A stretch of 64,000 bases of DNA, taken from NCBI GenBank assembly GCA_963816685.1, contig CAWFMB010000016.1:310001-374000 (forward strand), written 5' to 3'. The first letter of the stretch is position 1, and every line of letters starts with the position of its first letter. Below, piece by piece: positions 8,791-17,743 of this stretch. Origin of the DNA: CAVYUC01 sp963816685 (GTDB lineage Bacteria > Bacteroidota > Bacteroidia > Bacteroidales > Prolixibacteraceae). The notes beneath the pieces are model-generated. The model saw nothing but the letters and a program-made list of their open reading frames with translations. It had not been told where the DNA came from and made no database searches. The translations under genes were made by a program, and so were the position numbers.

Positions 8791-11193
8791 ATGTATTCAA
8801 ATGAAAATTTCATAAACAGGGAAATCAGCTGGCTTTCTTTTAACGAAAGGGTTTTACAGGAAGCTGAAGATCCCAACACACCGCTTTTTGAAAGGATTCG
8901 CTTTATCGGGATATTTTCGAATAATCTTGATGAATTTTTCCGCGTTCGGGTGGCGACGGTGCGACGCATGGTCGATATTGGCAAGGATGAAGAAAACCTG
9001 CTTGGAAACTACACTCCAGGTGAACTTCACGATAAAATTCAGGAAATTGTTATTGAACAGCAGCAAAAAGTACAGAATATCTTTATTGACATTCTTGAAG
9101 AACTAAATAAAAACAACATTTTTATTATTAACGAAAAGGTGTTGTCGCATTCGCAGGGAATTTTCGTAAAAAAGTATTTTTACGAGAAAGTGCTGCCCAA
9201 CCTGGTTCCCATCATGCTGAGCAAAAAGAACAAGTTTCCTTACCTTCGCGACCGGTCAGTTTACCTGGCAGTGAAACTTTCCAAAAAATCCAACCCTGAA
9301 GATTTTGCTTATTCGCTCATCCGTATTCCCGGGCGCTCGGTTCCGCGTTTTCTTGTTTTGCCAAAAGAAGGGAAAAAAATATCGGTAATGCTGCTCGACG
9401 ATGTCATCCGCTATTGTTTTGACGATCTTTTCTTTTATTTCGATTATGATGTTTATGAAGCGTATACTATAAAAATCACCCGCGATGCTGAGCTGGATAT
9501 CGATGATGATATCTCCAAAAGTTTTATTGAAAAAATGAGTTTCAGCCTCAAGAAAAGAAAAAAAGGGAAACCAGTCCGGTTAATTTATGATAGAGAGATT
9601 CCTGAAGATCTTTTTGGCTTTCTTATTAAAAAAATGAAGCTGGATTTTGAGGAAAATGCAATTCCGGGAGGCCGCTATCACAATCATAAGGATTTTATGA
9701 ATTTTCCGGATATTGGTAAAAAAAGGCACTATTATCCGAAGCTCCCTCCATTCAGACACAAGGACTTACCACCGCATACAAGTATTTTGAAAGTGTTGCG
9801 GCGAAAAGATGTGATGCTTCATTTTCCATATCAAACGTTTAATCATTTTCTTGACTTTTTGCGCGAAGCAGCCATTGACCCCATGGTAAATGAAATAGGA
9901 ATTACAATTTATCGTGTTGCAAGCGACTCAAAGGTAATCAATGCATTACTGAATGCTGTGCGAAATGGGAAAACAGTAACTGTTGTAATTGAACTTCAGG
10001 CGCGTTTCGATGAGGAAGCAAACATTTTATGGTCGAACAAGCTGCAGGAAGAAGGAGCAAATGTAATAAATGGTGTGCCTGGAATGAAAGTGCACAGCAA
10101 ACTGGCCTGGGTGAAACGTCTTGAAGATGATGGTTTCCGAAATTATGCCTACATCGGAACAGGTAATTTCCATGAAGGCACCGCCCTTGTTTATGCTGAT
10201 GAGGGTTTGCTGACAGCCGATGCACGGCTGGCCGATGAAGTGGAACATGCATTCGATTTTTTCAAACAAAATTACAGACATCATAATTATCAGCACCTGG
10301 TTGTAAGCCCGTTCTTTATGCGCAAACATTTTACACATGCAATTGACAGTGAAATTGAACTGGCAAAACAGGGAAAAGAAGGTTGCATGATTTTGAAGAT
10401 GAACAGCCTGATTGACCCGCGAATGATGAAAAAAATACTGGAAGCGGGAAACGCAGGTGTTAAAGTTCAATTGATTGTGCGGGGAGTTTTTGGTCTTCAG
10501 ATCCTGAAGAAAAAACTGCGTCAGAATATTACGGCTATCAGCATTGTGGATAAATACCTAGAACATTCACGGATATTTCTTTTTGGAAATGACGGCAATG
10601 AAAAAATGTACATTTCTTCGGGCGACTGGATGCCCCGTAACCTGAATCGTCGTATTGAAGTGGCCTGCCCCATCTACGACGAAGAGATAAAAGCGGAATT
10701 GAAAGAGATGCTGAAGATTCAGCTAAAAGATAATTCGAAAGCACGGATTCTTGAACCCGAATTAAAAAACAACTACAATACCGGAGAAACAGATAAAAAA
10801 TACAGGGCTCAGGAAGATTATTACAACTACATAAAAAACAAACATCACATCGTCATGGAAGTTTATCATAATCCGCGTTGTTCCAAAAGCCGCGCCGGTC
10901 TGAAATATCTGGAAGAAAAAGGATATGAGGTAAATATAAAACGTTATATGTCCGACGGAATCTCAGTAGAAGAACTTAAAGATGTAATTTCAAAGACGGG
11001 TAAAAAACCTGTTGATTTGGTGCGTACGCAGGAGAAAATCTACCGCGAAAATTACAAAGGGAAAGAATTTACTGACGAACAGTGGATTAAAATTCTATCT
11101 GAAAATCCGCGGCTGCTTCAACGGCCTATTGTTGTAAATAATGATAAAGCGGTACTTGCAAATCCTCCTGAAAAAGCAGAAAGAATTATTTAA
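8791..11193 (+). CDS. ppk1: Polyphosphate kinase fused to an ArsC-like reductase domain
   Basis: 800 residues in one frame. Residues 1 to about 685 are a complete PPK1: N-terminal 'NREISWLSFNERVLQEA', the autophosphorylated His H435 in 'KVHSKL' and the second active-site His H592 in 'EHSRIF'. PPK1 makes polyphosphate from ATP. From M689 a full ArsC/Spx-family domain follows, with the H-x3-C-x3-R site 'HNPRCSKSR' (H693, C697, R701) and Arg in 'DLVRTQ' and 'LLQRPI'. The third ArsC Arg, normally in '(G/C)RPPE', is Asn here ('LANPPE'). An ATG at 10855 could start the second domain alone, but no stop codon separates the two. Confidence 0.9.
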   Translation: MYSNENFINREISWLSFNERVLQEAEDPNTPLFERIRFIGIFSNNLDEFFRVRVATVRRMVDIGKDEENLLGNYTPGELHDKIQEIVIEQQQKVQNIFIDILEELNKNNIFIINEKVLSHSQGIFVKKYFYEKVLPNLVPIMLSKKNKFPYLRDRSVYLAVKLSKKSNPEDFAYSLIRIPGRSVPRFLVLPKEGKKISVMLLDDVIRYCFDDLFFYFDYDVYEAYTIKITRDAELDIDDDISKSFIEKMSFSLKKRKKGKPVRLIYDREIPEDLFGFLIKKMKLDFEENAIPGGRYHNHKDFMNFPDIGKKRHYYPKLPPFRHKDLPPHTSILKVLRRKDVMLHFPYQTFNHFLDFLREAAIDPMVNEIGITIYRVASDSKVINALLNAVRNGKTVTVVIELQARFDEEANILWSNKLQEEGANVINGVPGMKVHSKLAWVKRLEDDGFRNYAYIGTGNFHEGTALVYADEGLLTADARLADEVEHAFDFFKQNYRHHNYQHLVVSPFFMRKHFTHAIDSEIELAKQGKEGCMILKMNSLIDPRMMKKILEAGNAGVKVQLIVRGVFGLQILKKKLRQNITAISIVDKYLEHSRIFLFGNDGNEKMYISSGDWMPRNLNRRIEVACPIYDEEIKAELKEMLKIQLKDNSKARILEPELKNNYNTGETDKKYRAQEDYYNYIKNKHHIVMEVYHNPRCSKSRAGLKYLEEKGYEVNIKRYMSDGISVEELKDVISKTGKKPVDLVRTQEKIYRENYKGKEFTDEQWIKILSENPRLLQRPIVVNNDKAVLANPPEKAERII

Positions 11194-11984
11194 TTTATCT
11201 GAAGTTTATCCTGCAGGTTTTTAACTTCTGCTTCCAGTTTATTGCGCTTTTTTAATGCTTTCGAAAGTTCAAGTGCATCTTTCACTGCCTGCTTGTCGTA
11301 AGTTTCAAGAATAATATAATAATATTCATCACCCAGAAAAACAGCTTTTAAACGGCGGTCAAGGTTATTTGCAATAAACTGCATTACTCCGTTTTCTTTA
11401 CCATTCCGGTATGAAACCTTTTCCCATTTTGAATCGATAAAATCGCTTCGGTGGTTGTTAATATCGCCCACCGGAACTTCTTCCGTTTTGGCTTCATCCC
11501 CCTGATCATAAACCCTCAGTGCGGTGTGGTTCAGCCATTTCTCTCCATGGTAATTGCTGCTCAAATAAATCTCTCCCCGTTCATCCAGATGTACCTGGAT
11601 ATAAGAGCGATCCCACGCCCGTTGAAAAGTTTGTCTTTTATGTATGTATTGAGCATATCTGTCAAATTCTGTTTTTTCTTTGGTAAAAGGTTTTTCCAAT
11701 TTTTCTACCTGCACTTTTGCCGAATCCAATTCTGCTTCTTTTCTGTGAAGCAAATCAAAATTCACTTCACTAGTCAGATTTTTGGCCGCATTTACAGAAT
11801 ATGCAGCTTCAGGAAACATCATCCGTATGCTGTCCAGCTGTTTTAAGGCCATCGCCGTATCATTTTTTTGAAGCAGCGACTTTGCCAGGTTCAGTCGGAC
11901 ACGTGCCTTATCTTCATCCGATGGTCCGCAGGAAGATAAGATAACAACTATAAACAAAATCGTTATTTGGAATGTAAACTTCAT
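11190..11984 (-). CDS. Lipoprotein of unknown function
   Basis: 264 residues from the ATG at 11984; a longer frame reaches 12041, but the internal ATG gives a clean lipoprotein signal 'MKFTFQITILFIVVILSSC' with Cys at the lipobox. The mature part starts with a TPR-like helical hairpin ('RLNLAKSLLQKNDTAMALKQL'), has a coiled coil around residues 75-110 and ends in another coiled coil. No enzyme motif is visible. It converges on ppk1 with a 4-base overlap. Probably a periplasmic, membrane-anchored structural protein. Confidence 0.7.
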   Translation of the reverse strand: MKFTFQITILFIVVILSSCGPSDEDKARVRLNLAKSLLQKNDTAMALKQLDSIRMMFPEAAYSVNAAKNLTSEVNFDLLHRKEAELDSAKVQVEKLEKPFTKEKTEFDRYAQYIHKRQTFQRAWDRSYIQVHLDERGEIYLSSNYHGEKWLNHTALRVYDQGDEAKTEEVPVGDINNHRSDFIDSKWEKVSYRNGKENGVMQFIANNLDRRLKAVFLGDEYYYIILETYDKQAVKDALELSKALKKRNKLEAEVKNLQDKLQIN

Positions 11985-11987
11985 TTT

Positions 11988-11995
11988 TATCTTTG
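11988..11995 (+). promoter_or_regulatory. Probable -7 element of the SpoU methyltransferase gene
   Basis: TATCTTTG matches TAnnTTTG and lies 48 bases before the ATG at 12044. It sits just outside the chosen start of the divergent lipoprotein gene, which supports the shorter lipoprotein start at 11984. Confidence 0.5.
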
Positions 11996-12043
11996 TTTGC
12001 CACAAAATTACTATTTTATCTGAAGAACGAAACAACACCAAAA

Positions 12044-12550
12044 ATGAATATAAATTCAGTCAGTTTTTTTCAGAATGAAGAAGTAAAACAGGTTCCCGAA
12101 AATTGCGAATTGATGCTGGCTTCCTGGCATTTAAAAAATCCGGAAAACCTTGGTCACATTATCCGCCTTGGTCATAATGTGGGGGCAAGGAAAGTTCTTT
12201 TCATTAATGATGATGATGATACTTACCGGGAATCGAAAATCAGAAAAACTGCAGGATTTTCATTCGAACAAATGGATTGGCAGATGATTACTGAAGATGA
12301 ATTTTTTACATTTACCCAAAATGCATCACTTATAATTTTGGAAACCTGCCCGGGCTCATCAAATATTTTTGAGACCAAACTACCTGATCGGGCAATTCTT
12401 CTCGCCGGAAATGAATCAAACGGATTAGCCGCTGATATTATCTCAAAAGGCAATCTGAAAGTTCATATTCCAATGCCTGGCAGCTGTAAATCGATGAACA
12501 TTTCCCATGCACTTTCTGTAGCGGCATTCGAGTGGTACAGACAACATTAA
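12044..12550 (+). CDS. SpoU/TrmH-family RNA 2'-O-methyltransferase
   Basis: 168 residues from the ATG at 12044; the upstream codons to 11993 have no start as good. The three SpoU motifs are present: 'NLGHIIRLGHNVGA' (motif 1), 'LLAGNESNGLA' (motif 2) and 'IPMPGSCKSMNISHALSVAAFEW' type motif 3, here with SCKSMN in place of the usual SLN-type run. This trefoil-knot enzyme uses S-adenosylmethionine to methylate a ribose in tRNA or rRNA. The target is not clear; it is shorter than RlmB and lacks an RNA-binding N-domain. Confidence 0.85.
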   Translation: MNINSVSFFQNEEVKQVPENCELMLASWHLKNPENLGHIIRLGHNVGARKVLFINDDDDTYRESKIRKTAGFSFEQMDWQMITEDEFFTFTQNASLIILETCPGSSNIFETKLPDRAILLAGNESNGLAADIISKGNLKVHIPMPGSCKSMNISHALSVAAFEWYRQH

Positions 12551-12599
12551 GTTTTGTTGTTTACAATAATAAATTAACATTTATTTATTCACGCTTAAA

Positions 12600-12620
12600 A
12601 TAGATATTTTCTATCTTTAC
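12600..12620 (+). promoter_or_regulatory. Putative OxyR operator overlapping the oxyR promoter
   Basis: ATAG-N7-CTAT at 12600-12614 matches the core dyad of the OxyR motif (ATAGnTnnnAnCTAT) in all eight outer bases and one of the two inner ones. It overlaps a -7-like element TATCTTTAC at 12612-12620, 19 bases before the oxyR ATG. This position fits autoregulation by occlusion. Confidence 0.55.
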
Positions 12621-12638
12621 AAAAAAAGCAACTATGCC

Positions 12639-13580
12639 ATGGTTACTTTAACTCAACTTGAATATATTGTAGCAGTAGATACCTACCGCCATTTTGGAAA
12701 AGCTGCCGAAGCCTGTTTTATCACACAGCCCACACTTTCGATGCAAATTAAAAAGCTGGAAGAAGATCTCGAAATCATAATTTTCGACCGCAGTAAACAA
12801 CCATTGATTCCAACAGATGTTGGACAGCGAATAGTAGATCAGGCACGCATCGTTTTAAAACAGTCTGATGAAATAAACAATCTTGTAAAAGAACATAAAA
12901 ATCAGGTTTCAGGAATGTTAAGAATAGGAATTATTCCGACGCTGGCCCCTTACCTGCTGCCTGTTTTTATAGGAAGGTATAAAAGAAAGTATCCCAACAT
13001 TTTCATAAAAGTAGTGGAACAAACCACAGAAAATATTGTACGGTTACTAAATAAGGATTTAATAGATGTGGGAGTTTTAGTAACTCCGTTGAAAGAAGAA
13101 AAGATAATTGAAAAACCAATCTTCTATGAGGAAATGCTGCTTTACATCAATCCTGATCATAAACTTCACAAGCAAAATATAATTACTGTAAAAGATATTG
13201 CTACTCCTGAAATCTGGCTGCTGAGCGACGGGCATTGTTTTCGTGACCAGGTGGTGAATCTCTGTTCATTTGTAGGAACTTCCGACAGTCACCTGCCTTT
13301 TCATTTTGAAGCAGGATCACTTGAAACACTGATGAATATAGTTGATCGCGAAGGTGGCATCACCATTATTCCCGAACTTGCAAAATACAGCATGGCACCT
13401 AAAAAACTGGGGAATGTCCGTTCTTTTTCAAATGCAAAACCATTGCGTGAAGTCAGCCTTGTATATTCAAGACATTTTGCCAAACATAAACTCATAAACC
13501 TTCTTTGGCGCGAAATAAAAGACTCCATTCCCGAAGAGCTTCAGGACGATAAAAGGGGCTCAATTGTTGAATGGAAATAA
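12639..13580 (+). CDS. oxyR: Hydrogen-peroxide sensor, LysR-family regulator OxyR
   Basis: 313 residues. The N-terminal winged helix is 'LTQLEYIVAVDTYRHFGKAAEACFITQPTLSMQIKKLEEDL'. In the sensor domain the redox pair C200 and C209 sit in 'DGHCFRDQVVNLC', the same spacing and context as E. coli OxyR C199/C208, which separates it from other LysR proteins. Peroxide forms a disulfide between them and activates antioxidant genes. A peroxide-stress YaaA gene lies about 4 kb downstream. A dyad in the promoter suggests self-control. Confidence 0.92.
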   Translation: MVTLTQLEYIVAVDTYRHFGKAAEACFITQPTLSMQIKKLEEDLEIIIFDRSKQPLIPTDVGQRIVDQARIVLKQSDEINNLVKEHKNQVSGMLRIGIIPTLAPYLLPVFIGRYKRKYPNIFIKVVEQTTENIVRLLNKDLIDVGVLVTPLKEEKIIEKPIFYEEMLLYINPDHKLHKQNIITVKDIATPEIWLLSDGHCFRDQVVNLCSFVGTSDSHLPFHFEAGSLETLMNIVDREGGITIIPELAKYSMAPKKLGNVRSFSNAKPLREVSLVYSRHFAKHKLINLLWREIKDSIPEELQDDKRGSIVEWK

Positions 13581-13604
13581 TTTTTCCTATTTAAAAAAAT
13601 TAGT

Positions 13605-13612
13605 TACATTTG
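13605..13612 (+). promoter_or_regulatory. -7 element of tRNA-Leu
   Basis: TACATTTG followed by CG, 11 bases before the tRNA 5' end, matches TAnnTTTG. The same sequence drives the tRNA-Ser cluster at 27524. Confidence 0.65.
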
Positions 13613-13623
13613 CGCCGCGAATT

Positions 13624-13705
13624 GCGGACGTGGCGGAATTGGTAGACGCGCTAGACTTAGGATCTAGTGCCTTACGGCGTGGGGGTTCGAGTCCCTTCGT
13701 CCGCA
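13624..13705 (+). tRNA. tRNA-Leu (anticodon UAG)
   Basis: 82 bases with a type II variable arm. The acceptor stem GCGGACG/CGTCCGC pairs fully, with A as discriminator. The anticodon stem CTAGA/TCTAG encloses the loop CTTAGGA, giving anticodon TAG. The D-loop contains GGTAGA and the T-loop TTCGAGT. The 3' CCA is not encoded. Confidence 0.97.
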
Positions 13706-13710
13706 CAAAA

Positions 13711-13747
13711 CACCGCCGTCTTTCCCACCCGGAAAGTACAGGCGGTG
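13711..13747 (+). promoter_or_regulatory. Stem-loop between tRNA-Leu and tig
   Basis: CACCGCC (13711-13717) pairs with GGCGGTG (13741-13747), and inside it CTTTCC pairs with GGAAAG around a 5-base loop. It starts 5 bases after the tRNA. No strong T-run follows, so it may be a processing or attenuation structure in the tig leader, or a weak terminator. Confidence 0.6.
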
Positions 13748-13783
13748 ATTTACTTATTGGTGATAGAATTAAACAATTTCATT

Positions 13784-15136
13784 ATGAATATATCCAGGGA
13801 AAACAATAACGAAGTCAATGCAGTACTTAAAGTATTAATCGAAAAAGCAGATTATGAAAAACCGGTTGAAGATACACTGAAAGATTACCGGAAAAAAGCA
13901 ACAGTTCCGGGATTCAGACCAGGAAAAGTGCCGGCAGGATTAATCAAAAAAAGATATGGAAAAGCAATACTTGCAGAAGAAGTAAACAAACTGCTTTCGC
14001 ACAACCTTTCAAAATATATTGTTGAAGAAAAACTTCAGATTTTAGGTGAACCACTTCCCAACAACGAGCAACAAAAAGATATTAACTGGGATACAGACGA
14101 AAATTTTGAGTTTGTTTTCGATATCGCTTTAGCTCCCGAAGTGAATGTAAAACTGGATAACGAAACAGAGCTGCCGTATTATACCATTATAATTTCGGAC
14201 GAAATGGTAGACAAGCAGTTGGAACGTATCAAAACCCAGCTCGGTGAAAATGTTGAGGCCGATGAAGTTACTGAAAAAGGTCTTGTCAGGGGAGATTTTG
14301 AACAACTGGATGAAAATGGCGATGTAGTGGAAGCCGGAATTCAGCCCAAAGGGGTACTTCTTTCGGTCGATCTGATTAAAGATGAAAACATTAAAAATGA
14401 TTTTATCGGGAAAAAGAAAGAAGATGTAATTGTTTTCGATCCTGTAAAAGCATTCAACAACCGTCATGAAGTTGGTCATATGCTGAACATTACCCATGAA
14501 CAGGCGGATGAACTTGACAGTACATTCCGGTTTACAATCAAAGAAGTGCTGAAATTTAAGGAAGCTGAATTAAACGAAGAACTGTATAAAAAGATATACG
14601 GAGAAGATACCGAAATCAAAACTGAAGAAGAACTTCGTGCTAAAATAAAAGAAGAAATAGCTGAAAATCTTGTATATTCATCTGAACATAAATTCACTAT
14701 TGATACCCGCGACACTCTGGTTGAGAAAACAAACATGGAACTCCCGGCCGAATTCCTGAAACGATGGTTAAAGGAGGTTAACAATAATTTAACTGAAGAA
14801 CAGATTGAAAATGAATTTGATGGTTTCATTCAAGATTTAAAATGGCAATTAATTAAGGATAACATTAAAAAAGAGAATGAACTGAAGATCGAAGAGGTTG
14901 AAGTTATTGATTTTTCAAAACAAATGGCACGTGCTCAATACAGCCAGTACGGCATTTACGATGTACCGGAAGAACAATTGGAATCATTCGCCAAAATGAT
15001 TCTTGATAAACCTGAAGAAAAGGAGAACATCTATAAAAAGCTTCTGGAAGATAAGGTAGTTGCTGTTGTAAAAGAAAAAGTAACTGTTAATAACAAGGAA
15101 GTAACTCAGGAAGAATTCAGTGAAATGATGAAATAA
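13784..15136 (+). CDS. tig: Trigger factor chaperone
   Basis: 450 residues from the ATG at 13784. The N-terminal ribosome-docking loop is present as 'VPGFRPGKVPAGLIKKRYG', the trigger-factor signature G-F-R-x-G-x-x-P. The central region is a weak FKBP-like domain and the C-terminal third is long helices that cradle nascent chains. The upstream reading to 13667 runs through the tRNA and is not real. It is followed by clpP and clpX, the conserved tig-clpP-clpX order. Confidence 0.95.
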   Translation: MNISRENNNEVNAVLKVLIEKADYEKPVEDTLKDYRKKATVPGFRPGKVPAGLIKKRYGKAILAEEVNKLLSHNLSKYIVEEKLQILGEPLPNNEQQKDINWDTDENFEFVFDIALAPEVNVKLDNETELPYYTIIISDEMVDKQLERIKTQLGENVEADEVTEKGLVRGDFEQLDENGDVVEAGIQPKGVLLSVDLIKDENIKNDFIGKKKEDVIVFDPVKAFNNRHEVGHMLNITHEQADELDSTFRFTIKEVLKFKEAELNEELYKKIYGEDTEIKTEEELRAKIKEEIAENLVYSSEHKFTIDTRDTLVEKTNMELPAEFLKRWLKEVNNNLTEEQIENEFDGFIQDLKWQLIKDNIKKENELKIEEVEVIDFSKQMARAQYSQYGIYDVPEEQLESFAKMILDKPEEKENIYKKLLEDKVVAVVKEKVTVNNKEVTQEEFSEMMK

Positions 15137-15169
15137 GTTTTGGGCAAACTTTAAGCGAACAATTTTTTG

Positions 15170-15177
15170 TAACTTTG
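15170..15177 (+). promoter_or_regulatory. -7 element of clpP
   Basis: TAACTTTG matches TAnnTTTG, 42 bases before the clpP ATG at 15220 and after the tig stop. It suggests clpPX can be transcribed apart from tig. Confidence 0.55.
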
Positions 15178-15219
15178 TTACTCTTAAAAGAAAAACTTAC
15201 AAGTAAAAAAAGCATTAAA

Positions 15220-15897
15220 ATGGATAGTAGCAACGAATTTAAAAAATATGCCGTAAAGCATTCAGGTATCAGCAGTTTAAACCTGCACCGGTTCAGTTCG
15301 CTTTACGGAAATTATATTTCACCAACAATTATAGAGGAAAGGCAGTTAAACATTGCATCAATGGATGTTTTTTCACGGCTGATGATGGACAGAATTATCT
15401 TTCTTGGCGTTCCGATTGATGATACTGTTGCCAATATTATTCAGGCACAGTTACTTTTTCTTGAATCAACTGATCCTTCCAAAGAAATCCAGATTTATTT
15501 CAATACTCCCGGAGGCGCAGTACACGCAGGGCTTGGAATTTACGACACCATGCAGTATATTTCAGCAGATGTGGCAACTATTTGTACCGGAATGGCCGCA
15601 TCAATGGGAGCCGTACTTTTAACTGCCGGTGCCAAAGGAAAACGTTCAGCACTGCGGCATTCAAGAATAATGATTCATCAGCCAATGGGCGGTGCACAGG
15701 GGCAAGCTTCCGATATTGAAATTACAGCACGTGAAATACTTAAAATAAAAGCTGAATTGTACGCGATAATTGCCCAACATTCAGGAAAACCGGTAAAACA
15801 AGTGGAAAAAGATGCAGATCGCGATTACTGGATGACCTCAGAAGAGGCAGTTAAATATGGTATGATCGATGAAATTCTTTTAAGGGACAATAAATAA
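15220..15897 (+). CDS. clpP: ATP-dependent Clp protease proteolytic subunit
   Basis: 225 residues from the ATG at 15220. The serine protease triad is readable: Ser in 'GMAASMGAVL', His in 'MIHQPMGG' and Asp in the C-terminal 'KDADRDYWM' segment. It forms the barrel peptidase fed by ClpX. The N-terminus is about 30 residues longer than E. coli ClpP, usual in Bacteroidota. It lies between tig and clpX, with clpX starting 2 bases after its stop. Confidence 0.96.
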   Translation: MDSSNEFKKYAVKHSGISSLNLHRFSSLYGNYISPTIIEERQLNIASMDVFSRLMMDRIIFLGVPIDDTVANIIQAQLLFLESTDPSKEIQIYFNTPGGAVHAGLGIYDTMQYISADVATICTGMAASMGAVLLTAGAKGKRSALRHSRIMIHQPMGGAQGQASDIEITAREILKIKAELYAIIAQHSGKPVKQVEKDADRDYWMTSEEAVKYGMIDEILLRDNK

Positions 15898-15899
15898 TA

Positions 15900-17132
15900 A
15901 TGCCAATAAAAGACAAAATGGATAAATGTTCTTTCTGTGGCCGCGAAAAAAAGGAAGTAGACCTTTTAATTGCCGGTATCGATGGTCATATTTGTGATCG
16001 TTGTGCCGAACAGGCCTATTCTATTATACAGGAAGAAATAAAAAAGGACAATACTTTTGAGTTGGACAGCATCAAACTGCTGAAACCAAAAGAAATCAAA
16101 GAGTTCCTCGATCAGTATGTTATTGGTCAGGACCAGGCGAAAAAAATCATTTCTGTTTCAGTTTATAACCATTACAAAAGATTGACACAACCTTTTGACA
16201 AGGATGAAACCGAAATTGAAAAATCGAATATTGTAATGGTGGGCGAAACTGGCACCGGTAAAACATTACTTGCCAGGACCATCGCAAAAATGCTTCATGT
16301 GCCTTTTACAATTGTTGATGCAACGGTTTTAACCGAAGCAGGCTATGTTGGTGAAGATATCGAAAGTATTTTAACACGGTTGCTTCAGGCTGCTGATTAT
16401 AATGTGGAAGCAGCCGAACGGGGAATTGTGTTTATTGATGAACTGGATAAAATTGCACGAAAAAGCGATAATCCTTCAATTACACGTGATGTTTCCGGAG
16501 AAGGAGTTCAGCAGGGTTTATTGAAATTACTTGAAGGTTCGGTTGTTAACGTACCACCCCAGGGTGGAAGAAAACATCCGGAACAAAAACTGATACCTGT
16601 TGACACTAAAAACATCCTGTTTATTTGTGGTGGTGCTTTCGATGGTATTGAGCGAAAAATAGCCAACCGTTTAAATACAAAAGTTATTGGATACAGCGCT
16701 GCCAAGGATGTTGATCGAATTGAACGGGAAAACCTGTTACAGTATGTTTCACCTCAGGATTTAAAATCATTTGGTTTAATTCCTGAAATTATTGGCCGCC
16801 TGCCTGTTTTAGTACATCTTGATCCTCTGGATAAAAACACTTTGCGCAGCATTTTAACCGAACCAAAAAATTCGGTAATCAAACAATATAAAAAGCTGTT
16901 CCTCATCGATAATATTGAACTTGAATTCGAAGAAGATGCTTTATTGTATATTGTAGAAAAAGCAGTGGAATTTAAACTTGGAGCCCGTGGTTTACGTTCA
17001 ATTTGCGAAAGCATAATGAATGATGCCATGTATGAAACACCTTCTGAAAAAGTGGATTACCTGAAGATCGACATGGAATATGCAAAAAGCAAATTCGACC
17101 GGTCGAGTATACGACGATTAAAAGCAAGCTAA
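15900..17132 (+). CDS. clpX: Clp protease ATP-binding subunit ClpX
   Basis: 410 residues. The N-terminal zinc-binding domain has four Cys (C-x2-C at 'CSFC' and 'CDRC'). The AAA+ core has Walker A 'GETGTGKT', Walker B 'VFIDELDKI', sensor regions and the pore region near 'GYVGED'. The hexamer unfolds tagged substrates for ClpP. It is translationally close to clpP and closed by a strong terminator. Confidence 0.97.
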   Translation: MPIKDKMDKCSFCGREKKEVDLLIAGIDGHICDRCAEQAYSIIQEEIKKDNTFELDSIKLLKPKEIKEFLDQYVIGQDQAKKIISVSVYNHYKRLTQPFDKDETEIEKSNIVMVGETGTGKTLLARTIAKMLHVPFTIVDATVLTEAGYVGEDIESILTRLLQAADYNVEAAERGIVFIDELDKIARKSDNPSITRDVSGEGVQQGLLKLLEGSVVNVPPQGGRKHPEQKLIPVDTKNILFICGGAFDGIERKIANRLNTKVIGYSAAKDVDRIERENLLQYVSPQDLKSFGLIPEIIGRLPVLVHLDPLDKNTLRSILTEPKNSVIKQYKKLFLIDNIELEFEEDALLYIVEKAVEFKLGARGLRSICESIMNDAMYETPSEKVDYLKIDMEYAKSKFDRSSIRRLKAS

Positions 17133-17142
17133 AACATATATG

Positions 17143-17167
17143 AAACCGGATTATATCCGGTTTTTTT
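17143..17167 (+). terminator. Rho-independent terminator of tig-clpP-clpX
   Basis: AAACCGGA / TCCGGTTT with loop TTATA, followed by a T-tract at 17161-17167, starting 10 bases past the clpX stop. Confidence 0.92.
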
Positions 17168-17743
17168 ATGCTTCATAATTCCTGGTAAAATTAAACGAAA
17201 GCACCTTAATTTTCCGAAGATACAGCAGAAGTATTCATGCCGTAAATATCTAATTTCTTTATAACATGTATAATTGTTACAGATATTGAATTATATCGTT
17301 TAATCAAAAATGGTGTTATCCGATTGCAGAATTGAAGATTGGTTATATGCAACTGCCTTATCGTCTGTTTTTGAAAACATCATCTTTACGGGATGAATAC
17401 AAGGAATCTTTTTATAACAGCAAAAAAACTTTTACAGCGTTTTTCACTATACCTTCCCTATACACGGGACGGAGTAAATTCGCGATTTCATAGCGTTGGT
17501 ATATCGATGGTATATCGATGATATTGCCGGAGCAGGGAAGAAAACGATTCATATCCTCCTCTTTTGGGACAGCATGCCAACACTTGCTGACAGGATACAG
17601 CATTGTGTCTGTTCAACGTAATTTTCCTCCAAATCATTTCCGTATACTGTTTCCATAGCTGCTTTTTTTTCAAACCGATACTGGTTTTTACGCAAAGCTT
17701 CATCTTTTTTATCTTTTCTCCACCTGATTTTTAAAGGGATTCT
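17168..17743. other. 576-base gap without a recognisable gene
   Basis: Short open frames on both strands show no start context, no conserved motif and atypical composition. The only regular structure is a small tandem direct repeat of GGTATATCGAT at about 17503-17524. The stretch may be a decayed gene. Confidence 0.4.

Noticed and set aside
13667..13783. N-terminal extension of trigger factor
   Set aside because: It reads through the 3' half of tRNA-Leu and a stem-loop; the ATG at 13784 starts the conserved domain.
17412..17703. Small minus-strand frames after clpX
   Set aside because: No recognisable family, overlapping each other, low-quality start context.
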